A stretch of DNA of 64,000 nucleotides from Streptomyces sp. NBC_01264. GTDB taxonomy: Bacteria; Actinomycetota; Actinomycetes; Streptomycetales; Streptomycetaceae. The notes below the pieces were generated by a model. It was given only the letters and a program-made list of their open reading frames with translations. It had not been told where the DNA came from and did no database searches. Both the position numbers and the translations under genes were made by a program. The first letter of the stretch is position 1. Each line of letters starts with the position of its first letter. This document shows positions 44,841 through 53,060 of the stretch, in pieces. Where the stretch lies: assembly GCF_026340675.1 (NCBI RefSeq), contig NZ_JAPEOX010000001.1, positions 5,952,001 through 6,016,000 on the forward strand, given 5' to 3'.

Positions 44841-45437
44841 ATGAGCGCACTCGCAGTCGAGCATCAGCCTCCGAGCGATGACGACTGGGACCTGCTTGTC
44901 CGTTTCTGGGAGGAGACGGACTGGCAGGAGGGCTTGACGGTGGAGATCATTAAGGGGATCGTCACCGTGGCACCACCGCCTACCGGCAACCACAGCTTGA
45001 TCGCGGCGAAACTGATGGCCTGCTTGCAGCCCGGTATCCCCAAGGACTGGGGACTGCACCAGACCCTTGGGGCCGTTGTCCCATCCAAGTCCGGGCTCTA
45101 CATCCCCGATCTGCTGGTTGTGCCCGACGCCGTCGTGAAGGGGGCGCCCTTCATCCCGGCTGCGGCGGCCGAACTCGTCGTCGAGATCACGTCCCCCTAC
45201 AACGCCAAGCATGATCGAGTCGACAAGGCCGTCGGATACGCTCGGGCCGGCGTGCCGTTCTATCTGCTCATCGATGCGTTTGCGCCCCATGGCCCCACGC
45301 TCACCTTGCACGGTGAGCCGAGGGGAGACTTGTACCGGGTCCTGCAGGTCGCAAAGTTCGGCGAGGTGTTCCACCTGCCCGCCCCCTTCGACGTGGACAT
45401 CGACACCTCGCTCTTTCCCACGCCTGAGGATTCCTGA
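44841..45437 (+). CDS. Uma2 family endonuclease-like protein (DUF820)
   Basis: A 198-residue PD-(D/E)XK-type protein. Likely catalytic residues sit in the family positions: EIIKGIVTVAPPP near residue 35-47, YIPDLLVV (Asp near 91) and LVVEITSPYNAKHDR (Glu near 115, with Lys instead of the usual short hydrophobic motif). Next comes DRVDKAVGYARAGVPFYLLID. The family is greatly expanded in Streptomyces and cyanobacteria, and its role is unproven. Codons ending in A or T (CAT, CTT, ATT) are more frequent than in the neighbours, which hints at later acquisition. It stands alone. Confidence 0.85.
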   Translation: MSALAVEHQPPSDDDWDLLVRFWEETDWQEGLTVEIIKGIVTVAPPPTGNHSLIAAKLMACLQPGIPKDWGLHQTLGAVVPSKSGLYIPDLLVVPDAVVKGAPFIPAAAAELVVEITSPYNAKHDRVDKAVGYARAGVPFYLLIDAFAPHGPTLTLHGEPRGDLYRVLQVAKFGEVFHLPAPFDVDIDTSLFPTPEDS

Positions 45438-45449
45438 CCCCGGCTGTCG

Positions 45450-45818
45450 ATGAGTTCCACCGGCCCGGGCAGTCACCCTCTCGTGGAAGAGACCAGACTC
45501 GTGCTGCCCGGCCCCGGACCGACTCCGCGGGACACCGCCCTGCTCTGCGACCGGCTGACCCGGCTGTACGCGGCCGGCGCCCCGGCCGTGGAGTGCGACG
45601 TCGGCGCCGTCACCGCCCCGACCCTCGCCGCCGTCGAGGCCCTGGCCCGGCTGCGGATCACCGCGGCCGGCCGCCCCCTCCGGGTCACCGGGGCCGCGCC
45701 CCCGCTCCGCGCGCTACTGCACCTCGTGGGACTCATCGAGCTGCTCGAGGAGCCCGAAGAGCGGGAACCACCGGGGGGTGTCCAGGAAGGCGTTGAGCCC
45801 GACGATCTTCCCGTCTGA
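45450..45818 (+). CDS. STAS-domain-like protein
   Basis: A 122-residue protein with a STAS-like pattern: DTALLCDRLTRLYAAGAPAVECDVGAVTAPTLAAVEALARL, then GRPLRVTGAAPPLRALLHLVGL. STAS anti-sigma antagonists have a DSS/T-G phosphorylation site at the start of the helix. Here the equivalent is VTAPTLAAV, so only a Thr remains. The acidic C-terminal tail (ELLEEPEEREPPGGVQEGVEPDD) is encoded by DNA that also encodes the end of the convergent sigma factor, a 105-bp overlap. Start ATG at 45450, 12 nt after the Uma2 stop. Function unproven. Confidence 0.65.
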   Translation: MSSTGPGSHPLVEETRLVLPGPGPTPRDTALLCDRLTRLYAAGAPAVECDVGAVTAPTLAAVEALARLRITAAGRPLRVTGAAPPLRALLHLVGLIELLEEPEEREPPGGVQEGVEPDDLPV

Positions 45819-46715
45819 CACCTCCAGCACCTGGAGCGCCCACGGGGTCCACCCCGGCCGCCCGTCCTCCCGCGGCCGGTACTGGCCGAAGGCCGGCATG
45901 CCGTTCGCCGTGGTCGGGACCAGCCGGGAGCCCTTGCAGCCGATGCCCTGGTTGAGGTGCCAGGCCGCGATGTCCTCGTGGCCCTGGAGCCACAGGTCGA
46001 ACGGCGGCATCGACAGCACCGCGTCCTCGTGGAGCAGGGTGGTCAGCCGGGAGATGTCGTACGCCTCGAAGGCGGCGAGGTACTGCTCCAGCAGCTTGGC
46101 CTGGTCCGCGTCCAGCGGATCCGCGGACTCGCTCTCCCGGATCCGGGTCGCGGCGAGCGTCGCGCGGGCCCGCTGCAGGGCGCTGTTCACCGAGGCGACG
46201 GTGGTGTCCAGCAGGGTGGCGACCTCGTCGGCCTTCCAGGCCAGGACCTCGCGCAGGATCAGTACCGCCCGCTGCTTCGCCGGCAGGTGCTGGAGCGCGG
46301 CGACGAACGCGAGTCGTACGGACTCCTTCGCCAGCGCCATCTCCGCCGGGTCGGCGGTCTGCGGCAGCACCCGCCCGTCGGGCACCGGCTCCAGCCAGGT
46401 CACCTCGGGCCGCTCGTTGAGCACGGCGGAGGCCTGGTGCTGCGGGGCGCTCAGGTCCATCGGCCGGGCCCGCTTGTTCCCCGCGTTCAGCAGGTCCAGG
46501 CAGACGTTGGTGGCGATCCGGTACAGCCAGGACCGCAGGGAGGACCGCCCCTCGAACTTCGCGTAGCTCCGCCAGGCACGGATGTACGTGTCCTGCACCG
46601 CGTCCTCGGCGTCGAAGGCCGATCCGAGCATGCGGTAGCAGTAACCGGTGAGCTCCACGCGGTAGCGGTCGAGCGCGGCGTCGAGGTCGGGTGCGAGGTC
46701 GGTGGCTTCGGTCAT
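45714..46715 (-). CDS. ECF sigma factor with SnoaL-like C-terminal domain
   Basis: A 333-residue sigma-70 factor. Region 2 (about 10-75) includes YRVELTGYCYRMLGSAFDAEDAVQDTYIRAWR and SSLRSWLYRIATNVCLD. Region 4 (about 130-190) includes LPAKQRAVLILREVLAWKADEVATLLDTTVASVNSALQRARA. From residue 205 on is a SnoaL-like barrel (LEQYLAAFEAYDISRLTTLLHEDAVLSMPP, WHLNQG). Such fused domains replace the anti-sigma factor in several ECF groups. The ATG at 46715 has AAGGGA upstream. No dedicated anti-sigma gene is adjacent. Confidence 0.9.
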   Translation of the reverse strand: MTEATDLAPDLDAALDRYRVELTGYCYRMLGSAFDAEDAVQDTYIRAWRSYAKFEGRSSLRSWLYRIATNVCLDLLNAGNKRARPMDLSAPQHQASAVLNERPEVTWLEPVPDGRVLPQTADPAEMALAKESVRLAFVAALQHLPAKQRAVLILREVLAWKADEVATLLDTTVASVNSALQRARATLAATRIRESESADPLDADQAKLLEQYLAAFEAYDISRLTTLLHEDAVLSMPPFDLWLQGHEDIAAWHLNQGIGCKGSRLVPTTANGMPAFGQYRPREDGRPGWTPWALQVLEVSDGKIVGLNAFLDTPRWFPLFGLLEQLDESHEVQ

Positions 46716-46808
46716 GTCCCTTGATCCCCCTGGGTAGTTCCCGGTCCTTCGGAACCTACCCGAGGGGTCTGACAACCGCAGCCCGGCACGCGGCGGCGGA
46801 ACGTTCCG

Positions 46809-47792
46809 CTAGACCTGCCACCGGGCCCGGACCACCCCGTCCGGATCCGGCAGAACCCCGGTGAACAGGGGGTCGTACTCATCGGCGGACGCCGGCAGCA
46901 GCGCCGCGGCCCGCGCCCCGGAGAGCACCTCGACCAGCTCCGCGCGGTCCTCCTCGTCGACGAGGCCGCTCCGGATCCGGCCGTCCGCGTCCTCCCACAC
47001 GCACTCCAGAGAGAACTCCTCCGGCAGCCCCGCGATCAGCCCGGCGGTGTCCGCGGACAGCCCCGGCCAGACGTTCAGACGTGCGCGCGGGGCGAGCCCG
47101 GCACGCAGCGCGCCGAGCCGTCCGCCCACCTCGCCGCCACCGTCGATCCGGTGCCACCGGGTCCAGGCGTGCTGCTCCTCGACGAGCCCCGCCTCGCCGC
47201 GCGCCGCGCTCGCCCGTACCCGCTCCCAGAACTCCTCGTCGGCGGCCCGCAGCTCGTACGACTCGTCGAACTCGGGATCGTACGGCGAGACCTCGATCGG
47301 CTCCGCGAAGATCCCGAGCTCCCGGGTGCGGACCACGGCCGCCCCGCAGGCCGTGCGGGAGCCCACGTAGACGTACAGGTCCCACCCGACCTGCACGGCG
47401 AAGACCTCCCGGCCCTCCTCCGTGGCCTCCAGCCGGCAGTAGGGGCCGTCGCCGCGGAGCATGCCGCGCAGGAGTTCCAGCGCCGCGGGCACCGTCACCC
47501 GCGCGCCGTCGTGGAACCCGGCCGGGCCGTCGGGGAACAGCCCGGCCAGTCCGTACCCCTCCACCGCGGGCTCCCGCCCGAAGTGCGCGGACCCGCCGAA
47601 GACCTGCGGTTCCCGCACGGTGAGCAGTTCGACGCCGCTCTCCCGCGCGAAGGCGGCGATAGCCGCCAGGTACGCGGCCTCGACCGGCCCGTGGTCGCTG
47701 TCGGTGTCCTCCGTCCCCCGGTAGGTCCCGTCGGGGGCCCGGTCGGCGGGGTCGTACTTGGTCACCCGGTACGCGTGGGGCAGGAACGGCAT
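46809..47792 (-). CDS. uncharacterised actinobacterial protein
   Basis: A 327-residue soluble acidic protein opening MPFLPHAYRVTKYDPADR, followed by TEDTDSDHGPVEAAYLAAIAAFARESGVELLTVREPQV and later LYVYVGSRTACGAAVVRTRELGIFAEPIEVSPYD. It appears alpha/beta, with no signal, membrane helix or metal motif. I have a sense of close Streptomyces homologues with the same N-terminus but know no function. It is one nt downstream of the DUF402 gene and likely cotranscribed with it. Confidence 0.8.
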   Translation of the reverse strand: MPFLPHAYRVTKYDPADRAPDGTYRGTEDTDSDHGPVEAAYLAAIAAFARESGVELLTVREPQVFGGSAHFGREPAVEGYGLAGLFPDGPAGFHDGARVTVPAALELLRGMLRGDGPYCRLEATEEGREVFAVQVGWDLYVYVGSRTACGAAVVRTRELGIFAEPIEVSPYDPEFDESYELRAADEEFWERVRASAARGEAGLVEEQHAWTRWHRIDGGGEVGGRLGALRAGLAPRARLNVWPGLSADTAGLIAGLPEEFSLECVWEDADGRIRSGLVDEEDRAELVEVLSGARAAALLPASADEYDPLFTGVLPDPDGVVRARWQV

Positions 47793-47793
47793 C

Positions 47794-48426
47794 TCAGACC
47801 TCCTCCTCGGCGGCCGCGGCTGCCGTGACCGGGGGGCGGGGGAGGGGCGGGCGGTCCGGGAGGGGCCATGACGCCGGGGGGTGGAAGTCGCACCAGGTGC
47901 CGTCGAAGGGGTAGGCCGCCGCGTCGATGAGCCGCGTGACGCGGACGCCCTCCGCGCGGATGGCGGAGGCCTCGGCCTCGGTCCAGTACACCGGGTGGCC
48001 CGTCTTCGCGGCGAAGGACTCCTCGTCCTTCCACTCCCACGCGCGGTCCGGAGTCACCGTGATGTCGAGCTCCTGGTCGGTCACGTGCACGTCCGCGCCG
48101 TCCCGGCTGCGGACGCGGGATTCGAGGTTCACGTACCAGCTGCGGAACTCCAGCTCGATCGTGAAGCTCCACCACACCGCGTGCCCCGCCCCGGCCGGCT
48201 GCAGGATCAGCGCGCCCCCGTGCCGCCACCGGTCGGGCCGCAGCGGGTACGAGCCCTCCGGCGGCAGGTCCCGCAGATGGGTGCCGGGCGGGATGGTGGC
48301 GCGCCAGAGCGGGGTGCCGGGGGCCACCCACAGCAGCAGGCCGCCCTCGCCCGACTCCACGACGCGGGCCGGGACGATCATGCTGACCGTGCTGCCGAGT
48401 ATGAGGTGAATGTTGACTGTCGACAT
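47794..48426 (-). CDS. DUF402 family protein (FomD-like nucleoside-diphosphate phosphatase fold)
   Basis: A 210-residue protein with the DUF402 core: FRSWYVNLESRVRS (about 91-104), then DQELDITVTPDRAWEWKDEESF (about 115-136), which carries the acidic residues that bind metal in FomD and related Ntdp-type phosphatases. The C-terminus is a Pro/Ala tail. The ATG at 48426 is used; an internal ATG 15 codons later is also possible. It is followed one nt later by the uncharacterised gene. Substrate unknown. Confidence 0.8.
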   Translation of the reverse strand: MSTVNIHLILGSTVSMIVPARVVESGEGGLLLWVAPGTPLWRATIPPGTHLRDLPPEGSYPLRPDRWRHGGALILQPAGAGHAVWWSFTIELEFRSWYVNLESRVRSRDGADVHVTDQELDITVTPDRAWEWKDEESFAAKTGHPVYWTEAEASAIRAEGVRVTRLIDAAAYPFDGTWCDFHPPASWPLPDRPPLPRPPVTAAAAAEEEV

Positions 48427-48502
48427 GACCGGCGATCATGCCATCCGCGGATTGCGGGACTCTTGCCCGGGAGCCCTCGGCGGTGCGGCGGACCGCAGCC
48501 CC

Positions 48503-49783
48503 TCAACGCGCCGCCGGCGCCGCGATCCGGGCGCTGCGGGCCGCGTGGGACCCGTACAGGGTGATCGTGACGACCCCGGCCACCGCGAGCAGCGCGAGGG
48601 TGACCGTGGCCGCCCAGCCCGCCGAGTTGTAGGCGAGGGCGCCCAGCGTGCCGCCGGCGCTGGATCCGACGTAGTACGCCGACTGGTAGAGCGCCGAGGC
48701 CTGCGCGCGGCCCGTCTTCGCCGTACGGCTCACCGCCGCGGACGCCACCGCGTGGCCCGCGAAGAAGCCCGCCGTGATCAGGATCAGGCCGAGCAGGATC
48801 GCGGTGAGGGACTCCGCGAGGGACAGGAACAGGCCCGCCGCCGTCGTGGTCACCGCCAGGTACAGCGCACCGCGCCGGCCCAGCCGGGCCACCAGCTGCC
48901 CGGCCGCCGCCGAGGAGACCGTACCGACCAGGTAGACCAGGAAGATCGAGCCGATGAGGCCCTGCCCGAGCGAGAACGGCTCGTCCACTAGGCGGTAGCC
49001 GATGACCGTGTACACCGCCCCGAACACGGTCATGAACAGCGCCCCGATCCCGTACAGCCGCAGCAGCAGCGGATCGCGCAGGTGCCCGGCGACGGTACGT
49101 CCCACCGCGCGCGGGTTGAGCGAGGCCGCCCGGAAGAACCGGGCCCGGGGGAGGAGGATCAGGAACGCCGCCGCGCAGGCCAGAGACATCAGGCCCACCG
49201 TCAGCAGCCCGCCGCGCCAGCCCCAGGCCTGGGCCGCCCAGCCCGTGACGAGGCGGCCGCTCATGCCGCCGATGGAGTTGCCCGCCACGAACAGGCCGAT
49301 CGCGGCGACCAGCGCCTTCGGCTTCACCTCTTCCGCCAGGTACGCCATCGCGGAGGCCGGGACGCCGGCGATCGCCGCGCCCTGGACGGCGCGCAGCGCG
49401 ATCAGCCACTCCAGGTTAGGCGCGAAGGGCACCAGCAGGCCGACGCCGACCGCGGTCACCATCGAGCAGGTCATCATCCGGGTCCGGCCGAAGCGCTCCG
49501 AGAGCGCGCTGAGCGGCAGGACGAACAGGGCGAGCGCGCCGGTGGACGCGGAGACCGTCCAGCTGGCCTGACCCGCCGTCACCCCGAAGCCCTCGGAGAT
49601 CGCGGGCAGCAGCGCCTGGGTGGAGTAGAGGAGGGCGAAGGTGGCCAGTCCGGCGGCGAAGAGCGCGAGGCTGAGGCGGCGGTAGCCGGGGCGGCCGGGC
49701 TCGTGCGCCTCGGGTGCGGAGGCGGGGAACGACGGGGTGGAGGCACCCGTGATGACGGATGCCCCGGTATGAGCGGGAGGCAT
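48503..49783 (-). CDS. MFS transporter (YnfM/arabinose-efflux-like)
   Basis: A 426-residue transporter with 12 predicted helices after a roughly 30-residue N-terminal tail. MFS motif A appears as LSALSERFGRTRMM (about 89-102), with a second-half echo AGQLVARLGRRGALYL. A helix-4 to helix-5 segment LIALRAVQGAAIAGVPASAMAYLAEE resembles YnfM-type exporters. Start ATG 49783. It is divergent from a LysR gene with a 99-bp gap, the classic regulator/exporter arrangement. Substrate unknown. Confidence 0.9.
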   Translation of the reverse strand: MPPAHTGASVITGASTPSFPASAPEAHEPGRPGYRRLSLALFAAGLATFALLYSTQALLPAISEGFGVTAGQASWTVSASTGALALFVLPLSALSERFGRTRMMTCSMVTAVGVGLLVPFAPNLEWLIALRAVQGAAIAGVPASAMAYLAEEVKPKALVAAIGLFVAGNSIGGMSGRLVTGWAAQAWGWRGGLLTVGLMSLACAAAFLILLPRARFFRAASLNPRAVGRTVAGHLRDPLLLRLYGIGALFMTVFGAVYTVIGYRLVDEPFSLGQGLIGSIFLVYLVGTVSSAAAGQLVARLGRRGALYLAVTTTAAGLFLSLAESLTAILLGLILITAGFFAGHAVASAAVSRTAKTGRAQASALYQSAYYVGSSAGGTLGALAYNSAGWAATVTLALLAVAGVVTITLYGSHAARSARIAAPAAR

Positions 49784-49882
49784 GCCTACGACGGTAGGGC
49801 CGTCCTTTTCATGCGTCCAATGCACGGATTCGCGATAATCAATCCATCCATGCATCACCACAGGTCAGATGGGTGCCTATCG

Positions 49883-50824
49883 ATGAGTCGTTACGAAGAA
49901 GACATGGCCGTGACACAGGCCCTTGCCCCGCGCCTCGCCTACTTCGCCGCCGTCGCCCGGCACGAGCACGTCACCCGCGCCGCGCAGGAGCTGGGGGTCC
50001 CGCAGTCCACCCTGTCGCGGGCCATGGTCCGCCTCGAACAGGACCTGGGCGTCACCCTGTTCGCCCGCAAGGGCCGCACGGTCGCGCTCACCACCGCCGG
50101 CCGCACCTTCCTCGCCTCGGCGGAACGCTCGCTGGCCGAGATCGCCCGCGCCGCCGGCTCCGTACAGCAGGACGCCGACCCGTCCTTCGGCAAGGTCGCC
50201 TTCGGCTTCCTGCACACCCTGGGCTCCGAGACCGTACCCGGGCTGATCCGGGCCTTCCGGGCCGACCACCCCGGCGTACGGTTCTCGCTGGTCCAGAACT
50301 ACGGCGAGGCCATGATCGAGAAGCTGCGCGCCGGAGAGCTCGACCTCTGCCTGACCTCGCCGGTCCCCGACGCACCCGACCTGGTGGCCCGCCGGCTCGA
50401 CGAGCAGCGGCTGCGCCTGGTGGTCCCCGACGACCACCGGCTCGCCGCGCGCAAGCGGATCCGCCTCGCGGAGGCCGCCGAGGAAACCTTCGTCACCCTG
50501 GAGCCCGGCTACGGGCTGCGCCGCATCACCGACGACCTGTGCGCGGAGGCCGGTTTCACGCCCCGGGTCGCCTTCGAGGGGGAGGAGGCCGAGACCCTGC
50601 GCGGGCTCGTCGCCGCGGGCCTCGGCGTGGCGCTGCTGCCGCCGCCCGCGGTGGCCCGGCCCGGGGTCGTCGAGCTGACGGTCACCGCCCCGCGCGCGGT
50701 CCGCGAGATCGGGGTCGCCTGGCTCGACGGGCACCCGGACACGCCTCCGGTGGCGGAGTTCAAGCGGTTCCTGCTGTCCCGTCGGGGGCGGCTGATTCCG
50801 GAGCTTCAGCCGGAGGGCGGGTGA
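49883..50824 (+). CDS. LysR family transcriptional regulator
   Basis: A 313-residue regulator. The winged HTH is at residues 10-70 (LAYFAAVARHEHVTRAAQELGVPQSTLSRAMVRLEQDLGVTLFARKGR). A type 2 periplasmic-binding-like effector domain follows. The divergent spacer to the MFS gene is A/T-rich and holds GGATT-N10-AATCC, a possible LysR site. It probably controls the exporter in response to its substrate. The last 65 bp overlap the convergent LuxR-type gene. An alternative start lies at 49904. Confidence 0.9.
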   Translation: MSRYEEDMAVTQALAPRLAYFAAVARHEHVTRAAQELGVPQSTLSRAMVRLEQDLGVTLFARKGRTVALTTAGRTFLASAERSLAEIARAAGSVQQDADPSFGKVAFGFLHTLGSETVPGLIRAFRADHPGVRFSLVQNYGEAMIEKLRAGELDLCLTSPVPDAPDLVARRLDEQRLRLVVPDDHRLAARKRIRLAEAAEETFVTLEPGYGLRRITDDLCAEAGFTPRVAFEGEEAETLRGLVAAGLGVALLPPPAVARPGVVELTVTAPRAVREIGVAWLDGHPDTPPVAEFKRFLLSRRGRLIPELQPEGG

Positions 50825-51878
50825 GCGGGGCCGCCGCGGAGGCCGCAGCCGCCGTGGCGGACAGCAGGAACCCGGCCTGGAAGCGGGACTTGGCCCCCAC
50901 CGCCCGCATGATCTCGGCGATGTGGCGCTGACAGGTCCGCTCCGACATGCCGAGGCGCCGGGCGATGACCTTGTCCTCCAGCCCCTCCGCCAGCAGCCGC
51001 ACGATGGTCTGGCGCAGCTCGTCGGAGATGGAACGGGCCTGGTCCGGCCCGACGGTGGTGCTGAAGGGCTCGGCCTCCGCCCAGCAGCGCTCGAAGGTCT
51101 GCGCCATGAAGTGGACGACGTTGGGCTCGCGCACCACCAGCGCCGCCTTGATGTCGTCCTGCACCTCCATCAGCCCGGTGTGCCCGTCGACGAGGATCAT
51201 CCGCATCAGCCCGTCGCCGACGGTACGGACCTGCGAGCCGAGCGCGGTCACCCGCTCGACGTAGGCGGCCGTCGGGCGGGAGTAGCGGGCGGTGTGCTGG
51301 TAGAGGGTGCGCATCCGCACGCCCCGGGCCAGCATCGCCTCGTCCCGCACCACCGCCCCCTCCAGGGTCGCGGTGCTGCGGCCGCCGCCCGGGTGGCAGG
51401 TCAGCACCTCGGACTCGGCCGAGGCGACGAGCTCCCCGATCAGGTCCTGCAGCGCGGCCGGGTCGGTGACCAGCTCCAGGGCGTTCGCCCGGCCCCGGTC
51501 GCGCAGGTCGGTACCCGCGTCGTAGGCGGGGAGCAGGTCCTCCAGCCGCACGCGCAGCCGGTCCATCTCGTCGTGGGTCTCGCGCACCCGCAGGGCCAGC
51601 GGCGCCAGCGTGCGGGCCACCGCGGCCCGCGGGGACACGGCGCTCCAGCACGCCCGCGCCGGCTCGCCGGGGTGGCCGTCGTCCGTGGCGGCGGTGGCCG
51701 GGCGGGAGCGCGGCTGGATCAGGTGGGCGGCCGCGAGTTCGGCGAGGGCGGCGCCGACGGACTCGCCGAGCGCCTCGCCGGCTTCCGCCTCGGAGAAGGC
51801 GTGCCGCTCGGCCGCGTACGCGTATAGACGCCGGGCCACGGAGCTCAGTTGGTCCGTTTCATCCGATGGCATATGCAT
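50760..51878 (-). CDS. LuxR-type HTH regulator with TrmB-like N-terminal region
   Basis: A 372-residue regulator. The N-terminus has a winged-helix-like region, followed by a coiled segment (LALRVRETHDEMDRLRVRLEDLLPAYDAG). The middle domain resembles the TrmB/phospholipase-D-like effector domain (ESEVLTCHPGGGRS, MRTLYQHTARYS). At the C-terminus (about 285-345) is a LuxR HTH: LRQTIVRLLAEGLEDKVIARRLGMSERTCQRHIAEIMRAVGAKSRFQ. This is a typical Streptomyces orphan regulator layout. Start ATG 51878 or the second ATG 6 nt later. No neighbour suggests its target. Confidence 0.88.
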   Translation of the reverse strand: MHMPSDETDQLSSVARRLYAYAAERHAFSEAEAGEALGESVGAALAELAAAHLIQPRSRPATAATDDGHPGEPARACWSAVSPRAAVARTLAPLALRVRETHDEMDRLRVRLEDLLPAYDAGTDLRDRGRANALELVTDPAALQDLIGELVASAESEVLTCHPGGGRSTATLEGAVVRDEAMLARGVRMRTLYQHTARYSRPTAAYVERVTALGSQVRTVGDGLMRMILVDGHTGLMEVQDDIKAALVVREPNVVHFMAQTFERCWAEAEPFSTTVGPDQARSISDELRQTIVRLLAEGLEDKVIARRLGMSERTCQRHIAEIMRAVGAKSRFQAGFLLSATAAAASAAAPLTRPPAEAPESAAPDGTAGTA

Positions 51879-52226
51879 ATTCGTCCCGGCTTGTGCCGAT
51901 TCGTAAACCCCTCGTGTTCCCGCAAGGCACCAAGACGATGCCCTCCGATCTTCGTGAGGATAGGCCTAACCGGCACAGTGGTACCACGGCGTTCTCGGGG
52001 GAGGGCGCGGGCACCTTCGAGTCCGCGCTTCGCCGTCCAGGCACCGCGCCCTCACGTGGGCGCGTGCCTGCAAGGTGGTCGCGCCGGGCCCGCCCGTGTC
52101 GTCCGACCGGGAGGGGGCGGCGCGGCCGGCACGGACGGCCCCGCGCGACCACCGCCACATCCGGGTGCGCGGCCACCGCCACGTCCGGGCGCGCGGCCAC
52201 CGCCGCATCCCGCCGCGCGGCCGCCG
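51879..52226. other. 348-bp region without a clear gene, containing tandem repeats
   Basis: It lies between the starts of one minus-strand gene and the end of another. The left part (51880-51990) is less GC-rich and should carry the LuxR-gene promoter. The right part is G/C-only low-complexity DNA including the 24-bp repeats. Frames across it are shadows with no recognisable protein. Confidence 0.6.
52141..52225. repeat. 24-bp tandem repeat, about three and a half copies
   Basis: The unit GCGCGGCCACCGCCACGTCC (first 20 of 24 bases) recurs with small changes at about 52141, 52166, 52190 and, shortened, 52214. It abuts the stop of the hydrolase gene. Period 24 keeps any reading frame, but no coding role is evident. 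Confidence 0.65.
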
Positions 52227-52946
52227 TCAGCCGCGCAGGGACCGTCCGTAGCCCGAGGCGAGCGGCATCCGCAGGCCCAGCGGCGGGGGAGCCGCCAGCG
52301 CGTCGGTGACCGGCCGCGAGTAGGGCCCGCAGAACACGGAACCGAGCACGAAGTCCACGGACAGGGCCACGACTTCGTCCTGGTGCTCGCGCAGCCCGTG
52401 CCCGTCGGAGTGCACCTCGAAGCGGCACGTCGTGCGGTTCGCCTTCTTCGCCCGCGTGGCCAGCCGGTACGACAACTCCGGGTCGCTGCGCGCGTCGTTG
52501 GTGCCGTGCACGATCAGGACCCGGCGTCCCGAGAGCTGCTTCACCGGTTCGGGGGAGTCCGTGTCGGACTGCCGGGGGAGCGAAGGGGCGAGCGCCAGCA
52601 CGGAGTTGACGGCCTCGTGGCCGGCCGCCGCGAGCGCCGCCCGGCCGCCCGCGTCGTACCCGGCCAGGCACACCGGGACGTCCCCGTAGCGCCGGACCAC
52701 CTCGTCGGCGGCCCACTCGGCGTCCCCTTCACGGGTTCCCGCACCGTGGATGACCTGGTGCGTGACCAGCCCGTCCGCCGCGCCCGCCCGGGCCAGGGCC
52801 CGCGCCAGCGGACGCACCGGACCGGGGGACAATCTGGACGCTCCGGGGAGAAGGAGCACCACACCACTGACCGTTGAGACCGAGCCGGTCGCGCCGGCCG
52901 CCCGCCCCAGGCGGGCCCCGCGCGCCGGCGGCGCATGCTGTGCCAT
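52227..52946 (-). CDS. alpha/beta hydrolase (dienelactone hydrolase-like) with unusual nucleophile elbow
   Basis: A 239-residue protein after a short basic leader. Strand SGVVLLLPGASR, the elbow AGYDAGGRA (about 95-103), an acid loop VHGTNDARSDP and the final SDGHGLREHQDE with His. The elbow has Asp where Ser or Cys is usual, so the protein may use an Asp nucleophile or be inactive. The ATG at 52946 is the first start. It is divergent from adenosine deaminase. Confidence 0.75.
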   Translation of the reverse strand: MAQHAPPARGARLGRAAGATGSVSTVSGVVLLLPGASRLSPGPVRPLARALARAGAADGLVTHQVIHGAGTREGDAEWAADEVVRRYGDVPVCLAGYDAGGRAALAAAGHEAVNSVLALAPSLPRQSDTDSPEPVKQLSGRRVLIVHGTNDARSDPELSYRLATRAKKANRTTCRFEVHSDGHGLREHQDEVVALSVDFVLGSVFCGPYSRPVTDALAAPPPLGLRMPLASGYGRSLRG

Positions 52947-53032
52947 GACGGAACAGTCTCAGACGTCGAGGTGTACGCCACCCGTCCGCGCGGTCACTGT
53001 TACATATCGGGGGTGGACTCCGTCTCACCGCT

Positions 53033-53044
53033 CTACGCGCGTAG
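53033..53044. promoter_or_regulatory. nucleoside-regulon operator CTACGCGCGTAG upstream of add
   Basis: Perfect palindrome. TAGAGT (53049-53054), a good -10 hexamer, lies 4 bp downstream, and exactly 6 bp separate it from the ATG at 53061. The add mRNA is therefore probably leaderless, and the operator sits in the promoter spacer. Confidence 0.75.
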
Positions 53045-53060
53045 GAGCTAGAGTGCCCAG

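Noticed and set aside
52141..52225. CRISPR array
   Set aside because: Units are contiguous 24-bp repeats without unique spacers, and no cas genes are near.
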